Both the position numbers and the translations under genes were made by a program. A stretch of DNA of 64,000 bases from JBECKX01 sp964468475. GTDB lineage: Bacteria; Zixibacteria; MSB-5A5; CAIYYT01. Location: contig CAYXUL010000011.1 in the NCBI GenBank assembly GCA_964468475.1, positions 1 through 64,000 of the forward strand. Reading direction: 5' to 3'. Below are positions 36,164 to 45,451 of this stretch, piece by piece (positions within the stretch are counted from its first letter, which is position 1; the number at the start of each line of letters is the position of its first letter). The notes beneath the pieces were generated by a model that ran no database searches, was not told where the DNA came from, and saw nothing but the letters and a program-made list of their open reading frames with translations.

Positions 36164-37456
36164 TTACTTGAGATTTTCCGCCAGACGGATGCCGGTGAAT
36201 TGCCAGCGTTTCTCCGCCTGGAAGAAATTCCGATAAGTGGTTCTAATGTGGTTTCGCGGAGTGGCGCATGAACCACCGCGAAGCACGTACTGATTATTCA
36301 TAAACTTGCCATTATATTCGCCGAGAGCATCGCGAGATTGGCTGTAGCCGGGGTATGGCAGATAGCCGCTTTGGGTCCATTCCCAGACGTTGCCTATTAG
36401 CGAATGCGCCTTGACAGACGCATTACTCGGCTTCTGTGGATGGAACACGCGATCCTCCAACATTGTTCCCCTACTCGCGGATTCGCTGAGCTTGTCGGCA
36501 GCAACCTCCCACTCAGCCTCCGTCGGTAGTCTCTTGCCGCGCCAGCGGGCGTAGGCCGCGGCTTCATAGAAGCTGACGTGACAGACCGGTTCAGCCGGAT
36601 CAAGGTCTCTTTCACCGGAAAGCGTCATTATACGCCACACGCCATCCGCGTTTCTCCAATACAAAGGCGCCCCCCACTTGGTCTCCTCCAGCAGCGCCCA
36701 CGCATCGGAGAGCCAGAGCGTGTGGTCCCGGTAGCCGCCGCTCTCTATGAATTCCAGATACTCACCACAGGTAACGACGTGGGAGTGGATGCCAAAATCC
36801 TCTAGATACACCTGATGCCGTGGAAACTCGTTGTCATAGGCAAAAGCGACGTCATCGGCCCCTATCTCATACAGGCCGCCCTCAATCGGAATCAGTGTTG
36901 TTTCTGCGATGACTTCTCCATCAGCAGCCGGGGGGCTGCAGTAGGAAGGCTTCAATGGATTCGACGCAAACACGTGCTTGATGTCGGTCAGAAACAACTC
37001 CTGGTGCTGCTGTTCATGATTAATCCCCAGCACGGTAAGTTCGTGCACGCGCGGCCACAAATCTTCGGCGCAATGATTGATGAAATCCACCATCGCGTCG
37101 GTTACGTGATTGCGGTAAGCCTCGACCTGTCTGACGGTGGGGCGGGAGAGTGTGCCGCGGAGATTGCGTTTTACCCTTTCACCCAATGATTCGTAGTAAG
37201 AATTGAAGACAAAATAGAAACGCTCATCATGAGGCTGGTATCCCGCCTGTAGCTCCTGCAGAATTAACCTCTCAAAAAACCAGGTTGTGTGCCCCGCGTG
37301 CCATTTTGCCGGGCTAACATCCTCGATTGTCTGGACTACCTGGTCCTCTATCTCCAGCGGTGCCAGCAACTCTTCTGTCAGCCGTCGGGTTTCGATGAAC
37401 TGCTGCACCAAGACGGTACGATCCTGGGTAGTTATATCGGTTAGACTTTGCGTCAC
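36164..37456 (-). CDS. egtB: EgtB-like hercynine sulfoxide synthase
   Basis: 430 residues. Two domains: an N-terminal DinB-type helical bundle (about 10-160) with the iron-binding set HAGHTTWFFE and LGINHEQQHQELFLTDIKH, and a C-terminal formylglycine-generating-enzyme-like fold (about 185-430) with YEIGADDVAFAYDNEFPRH, RWRGKRLPTEAEWE, GNVWEWTQSGY and VLRGGSCATPRNHIR. EgtB uses iron and oxygen to join hercynine to a thiol (cysteine or gamma-glutamylcysteine, depending on subtype). No egtA, egtC or egtE genes are adjacent, so the thiol used and the final C-S cleavage enzyme are not shown here. First gene of the egtB-egtD operon. Confidence 0.92.
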   Translation of the reverse strand: MTQSLTDITTQDRTVLVQQFIETRRLTEELLAPLEIEDQVVQTIEDVSPAKWHAGHTTWFFERLILQELQAGYQPHDERFYFVFNSYYESLGERVKRNLRGTLSRPTVRQVEAYRNHVTDAMVDFINHCAEDLWPRVHELTVLGINHEQQHQELFLTDIKHVFASNPLKPSYCSPPAADGEVIAETTLIPIEGGLYEIGADDVAFAYDNEFPRHQVYLEDFGIHSHVVTCGEYLEFIESGGYRDHTLWLSDAWALLEETKWGAPLYWRNADGVWRIMTLSGERDLDPAEPVCHVSFYEAAAYARWRGKRLPTEAEWEVAADKLSESASRGTMLEDRVFHPQKPSNASVKAHSLIGNVWEWTQSGYLPYPGYSQSRDALGEYNGKFMNNQYVLRGGSCATPRNHIRTTYRNFFQAEKRWQFTGIRLAENLK

Positions 37457-37659
37457 GACCTCACATCCTTCTCATCAGTTTGGGGCTTCTTCCAGTTTAG
37501 CGGAAAAGGTGCATCAAGTGAGTGAGTGCAATGCTCTTGAAGATATACGTCGATTATATACCCCTAAGTTTATGATCTTTCATGGCAGTGTCAACCACCT
37601 TTTGAAATCCTCAGCCCCGAGCAAATCAAAGCTCCTAACCTCGACTCTATTCCTCCCGT
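37457..37659. other. Intergenic, possible egtB promoter
   Basis: 203 bases between egtB and the ABC transporter genes. On the minus strand TTGACA near 37592-37597 has TAAACT 16 bases downstream, and a TATAAT lies near 37550-37555. Either could be part of an egtB promoter. Confidence 0.35.
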
Positions 37660-38994
37660 TTAGGGATCACCGATGGTGTTAGTAAGATAAGTCGCGGCTG
37701 AATCTATCGGATACTTGTCGACATCGACGATCTTGTTTGCCCGGCGCATCTCCTCATTCGAAATTCGACCAATGAGGGGTTTCAAGGCGGCAATGAGAAC
37801 ACTNNNNNNNNNNNNNNNNNNNNNNNNNNNNNNNNNNNNNNNNNNNNNNNNNNNNNNNNNNNNNNNNNNNNNNNNNNNNNNNNNNNNNNNNNNNNNNNNN
37901 NNNGCCAGATCGGAGACTTTCTTAAGATGGTAGCGCTCGGCGGTTTTACGTGTCACCGCCAACGCGTACGCATTTTCAAAGCCAAGTTCACCGAGGTTTT
38001 CGATGCCATACTTTTCTTTCAGCCAGTCCGTCATTTCCCTCAGCACAGTCTCGCGATCCGGTACTGTATCTCGCTTCATCGAGTTTGCCCAGATCGTTCC
38101 CGAGTAATCGACGTAGCAGTCGACCTCAGCTTTGGCCAGCGCTTGAAAGAGAATGATGGAACCCATCCCCTGGCGGCTATCGGCCTGCATGCCGCTTTGT
38201 TCCAGACGCTCGCTGATGAGATCTGCGAGTATGTATTGCTCGGTAAAAGTCTTAGCTCCAACTACTACTTGTTGGCTGCCGGTTTGGGCCAACTGGTCCA
38301 ACGCTGCGGGACCGACACCCAGCGCAAGGAGAATTACGAGGCAACCCGAGGCCGCAAAGGCTAAAACCCTGCTTCTCCGAGTAGCAGCCACCTCTACGAG
38401 CCGCACAATTTGATCAAGCACGATGGCCAGTGCCGCCGCGGAAATGCAGCCCATCAGTACGGCAGTAATATTCTGTGTCTGCAGACCACCAAATATGTAG
38501 TTTCCGAGACTGGTGGCGCCCACCGGCGTTGCCAGGGTTGCGGTACCTACAATCCATACCGTCGCCGTGCGAACTCCCGCAACTATCACCGGCAATGCCA
38601 GCGGGAGTTCTACTCTGGAGAGTACCTGAAAATCAGTCATGCCGATTCCGCGAGCTGCCTCTACGGTCGCGGCATCGACTCCCAGGACACCCGTTACGGT
38701 ATTGCGGAGGATGGGCAGGAAGCTGTAGAGCGCAAGCGCAATCAACGCCGGCACGAAGCCGATCATTCCCAGCAGAGGTACCATCAGCGCCAACAGCGCA
38801 ATACCCGGAATAGTCTGGAGAACCCCTACGATACTCAGTGTGGGCCACTGCAGTGCCTTCACACGCGTTACTACGAATCCGAGCGGTATACAAATTACGA
38901 CCCCTGCGGCCAGCGCCAGAATAGTCAACAGCAGATGGGCACTGAGGTAGCCCGGAAGCAGGTGAAGTTGCTCAGCCCACGCGGCGCTACTCAT
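37660..38994 (-). CDS. Osmoprotectant-type ABC permease fused to substrate-binding domain
   Basis: Residues about 1-235 form a permease of the OpuCB/ProW family, with about six helices and the EAA-type loop EAARGIGMTDFQVLSRVELPLALP. After a membrane helix (VLAFAASGCLVILLALGV) comes an OpuAC-like substrate-binding domain: VVVGAKTFTEQYILADLISERLE, CYVDYSGTIWAN, LGFENAYALAV. Such fusions import glycine betaine, choline or similar quaternary amines. A 100-N gap (37804-37903) interrupts the binding domain. Only about 410 real residues remain, against roughly 500 expected for such fusions, so the gap is probably longer than 100 bases. The gene overlaps the ATPase gene by 8 bases. Confidence 0.88.
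   Translation of the reverse strand: MSSAAWAEQLHLLPGYLSAHLLLTILALAAGVVICIPLGFVVTRVKALQWPTLSIVGVLQTIPGIALLALMVPLLGMIGFVPALIALALYSFLPILRNTVTGVLGVDAATVEAARGIGMTDFQVLSRVELPLALPVIVAGVRTATVWIVGTATLATPVGATSLGNYIFGGLQTQNITAVLMGCISAAALAIVLDQIVRLVEVAATRRSRVLAFAASGCLVILLALGVGPAALDQLAQTGSQQVVVGAKTFTEQYILADLISERLEQSGMQADSRQGMGSIILFQALAKAEVDCYVDYSGTIWANSMKRDTVPDRETVLREMTDWLKEKYGIENLGELGFENAYALAVTRKTAERYHLKKVSDLXXXXXXXXXXXXXXXXXXXXXXXXXXXXXXXXXXSVLIAALKPLIGRISNEEMRRANKIVDVDKYPIDSAATYLTNTIGDP
37804..37903. other. Assembly gap (100 N)
   Basis: A run of exactly 100 N inside the substrate-binding half of the ABC transporter fusion, between KVSDL and SVLIAALKPL. The frame across it is assumed, not shown. Confidence 0.95.
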
Positions 38995-39799
38995 CGTCCA
39001 TCTCCCGATGTATCATCTGAGTAAGATGTTCTACCTGCTCCTTGGGCGATGATAGCAGAGTTGCAGTGTACTCCTCCCGGGGATTTCTCAGGAGATTCGC
39101 CGGCTCTCCAATCTCTACCAGGGAGCCTTCTCTCATCACGGCAATTCTGTCCGCCAGTAGCACCGCTTCCAGCATGTCATGGGTGACCATTACTACCGTA
39201 AGTTCGAGCTGTTTCTGTAGCTGTCTGAATTCTTCCTGGAGGCTGTTGCGGGTCAGAGGGTCCAACGCTCCAAAGGGCTCATCCATCAGCATAATTGTCG
39301 GTTTGGCCGCCAGTGCGCGCGCGACACCAACCCGCTGTTGCTGCCCGCCAGACAATTCATTGGGTGCGCGATTACCAAACTCTTGCGGCGGTAAGCTCAC
39401 CAACTCAAGCAGTTCGTGAACACGATCTCTGATTCTGTCTTTCTCCCAGCCCAATAGGGAAGGCACAATTCCCACATTCTCGGCCACGGTCATATGGGGA
39501 AACAAGCCAATCGCCTGCACCACGTAGCCGATTCTGCGACGCAACAGCACCGGATCCTCCGCGAGGATGTCCTTTCCCGAGATTCTGATCTCGCCAGAGC
39601 TTGGCTCCAACAGGCGGTTGATCATCTTGAGCGTGGTAGTCTTGCCGCAACCAGATTCGCCGAGCAGTACCAGAAATTCGCCGGAATGAACTTGAAGGTT
39701 TAAGTTATGAACGGCGTCCTGTCGGCTATTCTCAAACCTCTTGCGCACCCCTTTCAGCTCGATTTCAAAGCCTACTTTGGCAGCTTCTGGTACCATCAT
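38987..39799 (-). CDS. Osmoprotectant-type ABC transporter ATPase
   Basis: 270 residues. It hydrolyses ATP to power the adjacent permease. Walker A LGESGCGKTT (about 43-52), Q loop YVVQAIGLFPHMTVAENV, signature LSGGQQQRVGVARALA, Walker B IMLMDEPFGALDPLTR and the switch VTHD are all intact. It belongs to the ProV/OpuCA type. It lacks the C-terminal CBS domains that sense ionic strength in OpuA/OpuC, so it may not be osmotically gated in that way. First gene of a two-gene operon with an 8-base overlap. Confidence 0.93.
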   Translation of the reverse strand: MMVPEAAKVGFEIELKGVRKRFENSRQDAVHNLNLQVHSGEFLVLLGESGCGKTTTLKMINRLLEPSSGEIRISGKDILAEDPVLLRRRIGYVVQAIGLFPHMTVAENVGIVPSLLGWEKDRIRDRVHELLELVSLPPQEFGNRAPNELSGGQQQRVGVARALAAKPTIMLMDEPFGALDPLTRNSLQEEFRQLQKQLELTVVMVTHDMLEAVLLADRIAVMREGSLVEIGEPANLLRNPREEYTATLLSSPKEQVEHLTQMIHREMDDE

Positions 39800-39891
39800 T
39801 GCTTGAGAATATCAACAATCAAGAAGAGTCACAAGCTTTTCTGAAATTAACGTGTGCTACAAGATGGCCACCCTTTTCCTGTGTAAGAGAA

Positions 39892-39926
39892 AAGGTCTGC
39901 CGCGCCATGAAAGCGTGACAGACCTT
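39892..39926 (-). terminator. Rho-independent terminator of the M4 protease gene
   Basis: On the minus strand AAGGTCTG pairs with CAGACCTT around a partly paired loop, followed by TTCT and further T/C. It lies 30 bases after the protease stop codon. Confidence 0.65.
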
Positions 39927-39955
39927 GAATCTGCGTTAGACGAAAGCTACAGTCG

Positions 39956-42900
39956 CTACGGACAGCTCGAGCACGGCGCTGCTCCACCGCCAAAGATATA
40001 ATCGATGATGAAAACTGCGTCGCCGACGCTGATGTTGCCGCTGCAGTCAGCATCTGCTGCGGCCAACGGCGCGGGAGCGGGTCCACCAGCGAAGATGTAG
40101 TTGATGATGTATACCGCATCCGAGACTGCCACGGCATCACTGCCGTCGGCATCACCACACACATAAGGTGGCTTGATTGTGAAATCGAACTGCTTCTCAT
40201 CATAGGCACCGGTTGCGTCCGTTACTCGCGCGGTAAATTGCAGCGTGGCATCACTCGGCGGCGTTCCCGAGATTGCCCCCGCAGGGCTCAAGCTCAAACC
40301 GGCTGCTGCAAGATTGCCGTCCGGGTTGGACCACGAAAATGGTGCGGTACCGAACTGCGATTGCAGGCTGAACGAGTACGCCTCACCCGCAGTGGCATCA
40401 GGAATAACTCCCGTGGTCACATGAGGCAGGTTATTTACGTTGAATGAGAATGGTTGCTCGGCACTCGCACCCACCTCATCGGTAGCGCTGGCCACAAACT
40501 GAATCGGTCCGGCGGAAGAGGGTGTACCGGAAATCGCGCCGGTTGAACTCATGCTCAGCCCCGTTCCGGCAAGGTTATCGTCGCGATCCAGGACCACTAT
40601 GACGCCAGTACCTCCGCTAATCGAAAGCTGTCCTGAGTACGCCTGCCCCACTGTCCAGTCGGGAAGATTGTTCTGCAGTATTGATATTGCCGGATTTATC
40701 TCGAAGTTATAAGATCGGGAAGTGAAGGCGCCAATGTCATCAGTGACCTGGGCGGTAAAGCTGACCGGCTCTGCGCCTGAAGGTGTTCCTGAGATCATAC
40801 CCGCGCTGGATAGCGACAGCCCGGTGCCTGCCAGGCCATTATTCAAATCAGTCCAGTTTAGGAGACCTGATCCATTTACCGCTTCCAATTGCAGCGAGAA
40901 CGGAACACCCACGGTCCAATCGGGAACGGTAGACGTTGTAATCTGCAATTGCGTCCCCGTACAGGAATAAGTCTTCACGTCGAATGCGTCGATAGCCGCT
41001 TCCACAACTGACCCGGCGCCCAAATCGGAAGCGTCAAAGCGCATCTTCATTGTTGCCGTCGGTGTGACAAAATCACTCGCGAAGAACGAGTGCACATTCC
41101 AGCCGCCATCTGCCTGGTCAACCGGCCCGACAGTCTCAACCAGCGTCCAGCTGGTGCCATTGTCGTTGGAAATATAGATGTCCATTTGATCCGCATTCGG
41201 CGCCGAACCGTAGACGTTGGAATACCAGCGCGCATAGCTGATGTAGCCGTCGCCGGCGGAGAGATCGAAGGATGGTGAGTAAAGTATCGTGGTACCGCCG
41301 TCGACATCGGTGTCGCCGTCCTGGGGCCCGGTTAAGTAGCACTGGCCAGAGCCATCATAGTCAGTCGCGGGATCGCCACGGTCGCCGCCTCCCAACGGTG
41401 TGCCGCGCGCCCACAGCCCGGTCGTGGCGTCTCCTCCCGTAGTCCAACCCTGATCCGTCTCGAAATTGTCCGCCAGCACCATGCTGGAACTATCAGCCGC
41501 TATGGCCAGGTTTGGTTTGTCGGGACTGGGATCGGTAAATTCCCCACTTACAGCCTCTTCAGCGCTGACATAGAACTCGAGCTCGTTGAGGCAGCTAACG
41601 GCGGGGAGATTCGCCTGGTATTGATTCGGGCTCAATTCTGTCATCGGCGTCATAACCCACAAACCACCATCGATACGATAGTGAAGCTTCCCTGATCCCG
41701 GGACCGGTTGACCACCCGATTTCCCGACGACATTTACCTGGAAATTGGTTTGCACCGAGGGGGGCACAGTAGCGGGCACCCCATTGGGGTAAGTGAAGTC
41801 GATCATTGCAAAGGGTACGGTGACATTCACCGCGTTCCAAGCTTTCGCCGCTTCCAGGGCGTAGACGCCGCTTGGATCAAGGTCGTCAGCCGCAGTAAGA
41901 GTACCCAGGGCGGCATCGTAGTAATCTGTATTGGATGTCCAGTAGTTGAGATTTGCCTGCATTGCAACTTTGGCTGCCGCCACGACCCCGATGCCGGCAA
42001 CGGAAACGCCATTGTGGATTCCGCCATCGGAAAGCAGCACAAACCACTTGTTCCCCACACCGCTATTGGTGTGCACACCACAGTAGTCGTTGAACTGAGA
42101 AGGTGAACAGCCGTTGACATCGTACCAGTATGGATCGGTGGTTCCGTAAGTGTCCGGATCGCCATAATTGTGGGGATTCTCCATGTCGCGAAACGCGCCA
42201 CCCGATGTTTGGCCATCTTCACCCATCAACCAGTCCGGAGTATCGAGCGTGTCGTGAGCCCACTCGAAGGCCGCGCCCATCATGTCGGAAAATGACTCAT
42301 TCAGCGCCCCCGCTTCCTTCTGGTAGATCAATCCGGATCCATTCTCCGTAACCGCATGCCCCCACTCATGTGCTATCACATCGGGGCAGGTGGCCAGCGA
42401 GTTCCAGCCGGTACTCGGAGCCCATACTACTATGCGTGAACCATCCCAGTAGGCATTATTGGTACCCTCAAGGCTGTAATTGACCACCGTCAGCATGCTG
42501 GCGCCGTTGTTATCATAGCCGTTGCGATTAAACTGATCCAGCCACCAGTCGTAGACCAGTGCTGAATAAACCTGGCCGTCGACTGCCGCGGCCTGCGTAC
42601 CTCCGGCATCCCAAACATTATCAGCGTCAGTTGCGATCGATCCCGGAAGTGAGCCGGTGGTAATATTCGTCTGGAGGTAGTTACCCAGCGGCATCTGACC
42701 GTCATGCCCATGAGGATTGTTGCCGCTCTCACGGGTGAAATCTTTCATCTGGTAGGTACTGCCGGTGTAATCGGTATCGATGTGATTGCGAGGCTGTCCC
42801 TGCACATTGATTCCGGTGCCAATGGCGGCTGTGTTCATAATCCTGTTAGCTTTGTAAATCACCGCGCCGCTCTTGGCGTCTATGAAATATTCCCAGCGTC

Positions 42901-43519
42901 CCAATCTGGCGGGATTTTGCAGCACCAAGCGCCATGCCAGGTAGTCTGTTCCCTCCCAGGGGAATATCACCAGCTCGTTTGCCTTGGTCTCTGCCTGACC
43001 AATCTCCGGGGCTACATCAGCTTGCGCTGTAGCTAATGCGGCAGCCTGCGTGATTGCAGGTTTGACAGCAATCGTCAGCTGTGCCGAGATTTCTCCGTTT
43101 ACTGCATGCAGTTCACCAGATTTGTTGAAGTGTGTCACCAGCTGGTCACCGTAGACTCGCACGCCTTGGAAGTACCGGTCAAACCTGAGATGCCGGTTAC
43201 CATAATTGTCGACGGTCATCTTGTTCAACCGCAGATCCTCGCTGGGATTATCGATCTGATAAGCTGCCCGATTCTGCTCGAAAAATGCCAATGATGCAGG
43301 CACTTCGGCACCTCGCTGAGCAGCCTGGCCCAGTCGTCCGCGCACCATGACTGGTAAGCCTTTACTATTAACCTGATAGACGTCTACATTTGGTGAATAA
43401 GGAAGTAGATTCGGTCCATAGGCTGTCTGCTCATCCTTCGCAGCCACCAGGGACACGGCACAGGCCAAAACTACGAGTAGAATAAGTACAAGTAGCGATG
43501 CACGGTACCCTCGATGCAT
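39956..43519 (-). CDS. Secreted thermolysin-family (M4) metalloprotease with Ig repeats and dockerin
   Basis: 1187 residues. Signal peptide (SLLVLILLVVLACAVSLVAA), then an FTP/PepSY-type propeptide (about 40-220) and an M4 catalytic domain with zinc site IAHEWGHAVTE near 385 and third ligand in GALNESFSDMMG. A carbohydrate-binding or jelly-roll-like region (about 680-865) follows, then three He_PIG-type Ig repeats marked by ISGTPS (about 870-1115). The C-terminal dockerin (about 1122-1187) has two duplicated calcium-binding segments, GDADGSDAVAVSDAVYIINY and DADCSGNISVGDAVFIIDY. Dockerins bind cohesins, and no clear partner lies here. GGAGG precedes ATG 43519 by 6 bases. It probably degrades external protein for nutrition. 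Confidence 0.94.
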   Translation of the reverse strand: MHRGYRASLLVLILLVVLACAVSLVAAKDEQTAYGPNLLPYSPNVDVYQVNSKGLPVMVRGRLGQAAQRGAEVPASLAFFEQNRAAYQIDNPSEDLRLNKMTVDNYGNRHLRFDRYFQGVRVYGDQLVTHFNKSGELHAVNGEISAQLTIAVKPAITQAAALATAQADVAPEIGQAETKANELVIFPWEGTDYLAWRLVLQNPARLGRWEYFIDAKSGAVIYKANRIMNTAAIGTGINVQGQPRNHIDTDYTGSTYQMKDFTRESGNNPHGHDGQMPLGNYLQTNITTGSLPGSIATDADNVWDAGGTQAAAVDGQVYSALVYDWWLDQFNRNGYDNNGASMLTVVNYSLEGTNNAYWDGSRIVVWAPSTGWNSLATCPDVIAHEWGHAVTENGSGLIYQKEAGALNESFSDMMGAAFEWAHDTLDTPDWLMGEDGQTSGGAFRDMENPHNYGDPDTYGTTDPYWYDVNGCSPSQFNDYCGVHTNSGVGNKWFVLLSDGGIHNGVSVAGIGVVAAAKVAMQANLNYWTSNTDYYDAALGTLTAADDLDPSGVYALEAAKAWNAVNVTVPFAMIDFTYPNGVPATVPPSVQTNFQVNVVGKSGGQPVPGSGKLHYRIDGGLWVMTPMTELSPNQYQANLPAVSCLNELEFYVSAEEAVSGEFTDPSPDKPNLAIAADSSSMVLADNFETDQGWTTGGDATTGLWARGTPLGGGDRGDPATDYDGSGQCYLTGPQDGDTDVDGGTTILYSPSFDLSAGDGYISYARWYSNVYGSAPNADQMDIYISNDNGTSWTLVETVGPVDQADGGWNVHSFFASDFVTPTATMKMRFDASDLGAGSVVEAAIDAFDVKTYSCTGTQLQITTSTVPDWTVGVPFSLQLEAVNGSGLLNWTDLNNGLAGTGLSLSSAGMISGTPSGAEPVSFTAQVTDDIGAFTSRSYNFEINPAISILQNNLPDWTVGQAYSGQLSISGGTGVIVVLDRDDNLAGTGLSMSSTGAISGTPSSAGPIQFVASATDEVGASAEQPFSFNVNNLPHVTTGVIPDATAGEAYSFSLQSQFGTAPFSWSNPDGNLAAAGLSLSPAGAISGTPPSDATLQFTARVTDATGAYDEKQFDFTIKPPYVCGDADGSDAVAVSDAVYIINYIFAGGPAPAPLAAADADCSGNISVGDAVFIIDYIFGGGAAPCSSCP

Positions 43520-43607
43520 GTTGGTCCTCCAATCTCACAAGCTAGGTCACACCGGCAGGTAAGCACGGGGAAAGTTAATTTGAACGCGTAAGGTGTTTGT
43601 AACTACC

Positions 43608-43637
43608 TATATATAAAGAGATTGCGGAAATAGTCAA
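43608..43637 (-). promoter_or_regulatory. Sigma70-like promoter of the M4 protease gene
   Basis: On the minus strand TTGACT (43632-43637), an 18-base spacer and TATATA (43608-43613). The start codon is about 90 bases downstream. Confidence 0.5.
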
Positions 43638-43795
43638 CTAAATCCTCTCCGTCAGAGTGAAGCGAGGATTCCAGTATGAGTTCTAACAGCGCTGTCTCTG
43701 GACCGCTTTCCGAATACCGTCACTCCAGTACTCGAACAGTGAAGGTACAAGCCTCAAATTCACTGACTTAGCAACTCAGCTGCGGTGATAAGTCG

Positions 43796-44098
43796 TCACT
43801 CTTCCGTCTTATTATCCTCCGCTGTTGCGGGTGGCGAGGTTGAAATCTGTAGCCCGACTTCGTTGATTTCGGGCTCGGTCAGATACCAGCTCAGTTCCAG
43901 GGTGAATTTCTCCTTCTCTTTTTTCTGGCTGGCGGAGGCCTCGATATGCACGATCTCTGCCGGATGCAGCTGCACTTCTTCCTCACCATTTTGAAGGTAC
44001 ACAGACCCGCGCTTTAATCCTTTGACGAGTTCTTCCAGATATTCGATCGCCTTCTGGTACTCAACTCGACCTTTGTAGCTGATCTCCTTCTTTCCCAT
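43796..44098 (-). CDS. Amphi-Trp domain protein (GAK system)
   Basis: 100 residues, charged, no signal peptide. It matches the amphi-Trp domain: KGRVEYQKAIEYLEELVKGLKRGSV, a short strand with VYLQNGEEEVQLHP, then the alternating strand KEKFTLELSWYL whose Trp gives the domain its name. The domain is a marker of the GAK system and has no known activity; it may act as a carrier or partner. GGGAG lies 8 bases before ATG 44098. It is the last gene of the operon, 98 bases after the CofD-like gene. A second copy lies near the operon's start, at 49231-49515. Confidence 0.85.
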   Translation of the reverse strand: MGKKEISYKGRVEYQKAIEYLEELVKGLKRGSVYLQNGEEEVQLHPAEIVHIEASASQKKEKEKFTLELSWYLTEPEINEVGLQISTSPPATAEDNKTEE

Positions 44099-44196
44099 CT
44101 CATATCTCCCGGGTAAAGTGATTCGTTCGATTCGAAAGTATACTGAGCAATCTGCAGGGACTTCAGGCAGCAGAGGATCTACCTCCAGCGAGGGTC

Positions 44197-45393
44197 CTAG
44201 GTCAGCGACAGTAACACTTCAGCTAAGAGGGCATCATCGTATCTCGTGGCGTTCTTGCCGCCGGTGAGCCTACAGTCGATGACTTCAACACCCAATTCCT
44301 CAAGCCCGGACGTATCCAAATCTATATCGTAGTTGCCATTCTCTGAGTCAACGAGGGCGAAATTGAGCAATTCGGGGGGTGGCGCATCTTGATTGCCGTT
44401 CATCCGCAAATAATGCAGCAATACTGACACAGAATCTTGCAGACTCATTCCATACTGCTCCGGATCGGTGCCGAGGTTCGGTACATAGATCTTGGGGCAT
44501 CCGTTGCGACGGATGGCGGAGGTAACGCCTATCGGCAGCAGATTGGCTATAATCGAGGAATAGAAGCTTCCCATGGGGTAACAGATCAGCTCAGCCGTTC
44601 CGATCAGGTCGGTGATCTTCTCTCTCGCCTGCAGCATAGCAGGTACCCCGCCGGCCAGATCATCGCTGAGGTAGACTCGTTTCACTTTTTGCTTTATGGG
44701 AGGTACTTCCTTCCCCGTCATTTGTCTTTGCCCTTTGACCAGCGTGCCATCCTCCAACTCTCCTATAAGATGCAGAGAATCCCCCGACACGGGTCTGACT
44801 TCACCTCTAACCTCAACCAACTTGGAGAACATAAAGACAACCGGATCGAGGTGACGGTCGTTGTTGAGGTAGCCACCCACCAGGATCAGGTTGCCGATGC
44901 TGGCGCCGCGCAGATCAAAATCGTCAGGCATCGCCTCAGCAAAGTAGCGGAGATGCTGCCTGATGATCTTTCGCATTGGATCCGGGATTTGCGCCACTAG
45001 CGGGTCTGTGCCGGCAATCATCGCGTCCAATCGCTTTCGTAATGCTGCCCTCTCGGCGTTCTTTCCGAGGCGATGAGAAAACAGCTGGTAGATCTCCGGA
45101 TGTCCCTGCACCGTAAGATCAGCAAGCGCCATCAGTCTGCTGCGAAGATCTCCCACGGACGGCATAGCGAAAGCCTCACGCAACACCCGCGAACTCCCAC
45201 CAGAGTCGAACGGTGTCACGATGTGAACGGAATTGTGGGTATATGCAGACAGTTGACGCGAAAGCGGGTTCAGCGCGGTGCCGCCGGAGAAGAATAATAT
45301 ACGCGGTCCCAGCTCCGGCGCCTTGCGGTAACGAGCCAGCTTCAGATGGTCGGGAATCGTTATTGAGTGTGAGACGCGAATTTTATGCTTCAT
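44197..45393 (-). CDS. GAK-system CofD-like protein
   Basis: 398 residues from ATG 45393 (a TTG at 45408 adds five). It belongs to the CofD/YvcK superfamily: ILFFSGGTALNPLSRQL is the glycine-rich start, HIVTPFDSGGSSRVLREAF the conserved substrate loop, and LRGASIGNLILVGGYL and YPMGSFYSSIIANLLP follow. CofD transfers a phospholactyl group from a nucleotide in F420 synthesis, while YvcK binds UDP-sugars. Which applies here is unknown. Its place in an operon with ATP-grasp, HprK-like and amphi-Trp genes fits the GAK-system CofD-like group. It starts 58 bases after the kinase gene ends. Confidence 0.85.
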   Translation of the reverse strand: MKHKIRVSHSITIPDHLKLARYRKAPELGPRILFFSGGTALNPLSRQLSAYTHNSVHIVTPFDSGGSSRVLREAFAMPSVGDLRSRLMALADLTVQGHPEIYQLFSHRLGKNAERAALRKRLDAMIAGTDPLVAQIPDPMRKIIRQHLRYFAEAMPDDFDLRGASIGNLILVGGYLNNDRHLDPVVFMFSKLVEVRGEVRPVSGDSLHLIGELEDGTLVKGQRQMTGKEVPPIKQKVKRVYLSDDLAGGVPAMLQAREKITDLIGTAELICYPMGSFYSSIIANLLPIGVTSAIRRNGCPKIYVPNLGTDPEQYGMSLQDSVSVLLHYLRMNGNQDAPPPELLNFALVDSENGNYDIDLDTSGLEELGVEVIDCRLTGGKNATRYDDALLAEVLLSLT

Positions 45394-45451
45394 CGAAACT
45401 TGTGCCAATTGTCATTATCATCATTTCAGAAGAGTCTAGCTTGAGTTGTGG

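Noticed and set aside
38410..39024. 204-codon plus-strand frame opposite the ABC permease
   Set aside because: Composition (many Arg, Gln, Tyr) is typical of antisense reading of a membrane protein; the minus-strand permease is certain.
39871..39899. CCTTTTC...GAAAAGG hairpin as a separate terminator
   Set aside because: Overlaps the stronger AAGGTCTG/CAGACCTT hairpin, lacks a GC-rich stem.
43740..43795. GACTTA...TAAGTC inverted repeat after the amphi-Trp gene as operon terminator
   Set aside because: The loop is long and there is no T tract.
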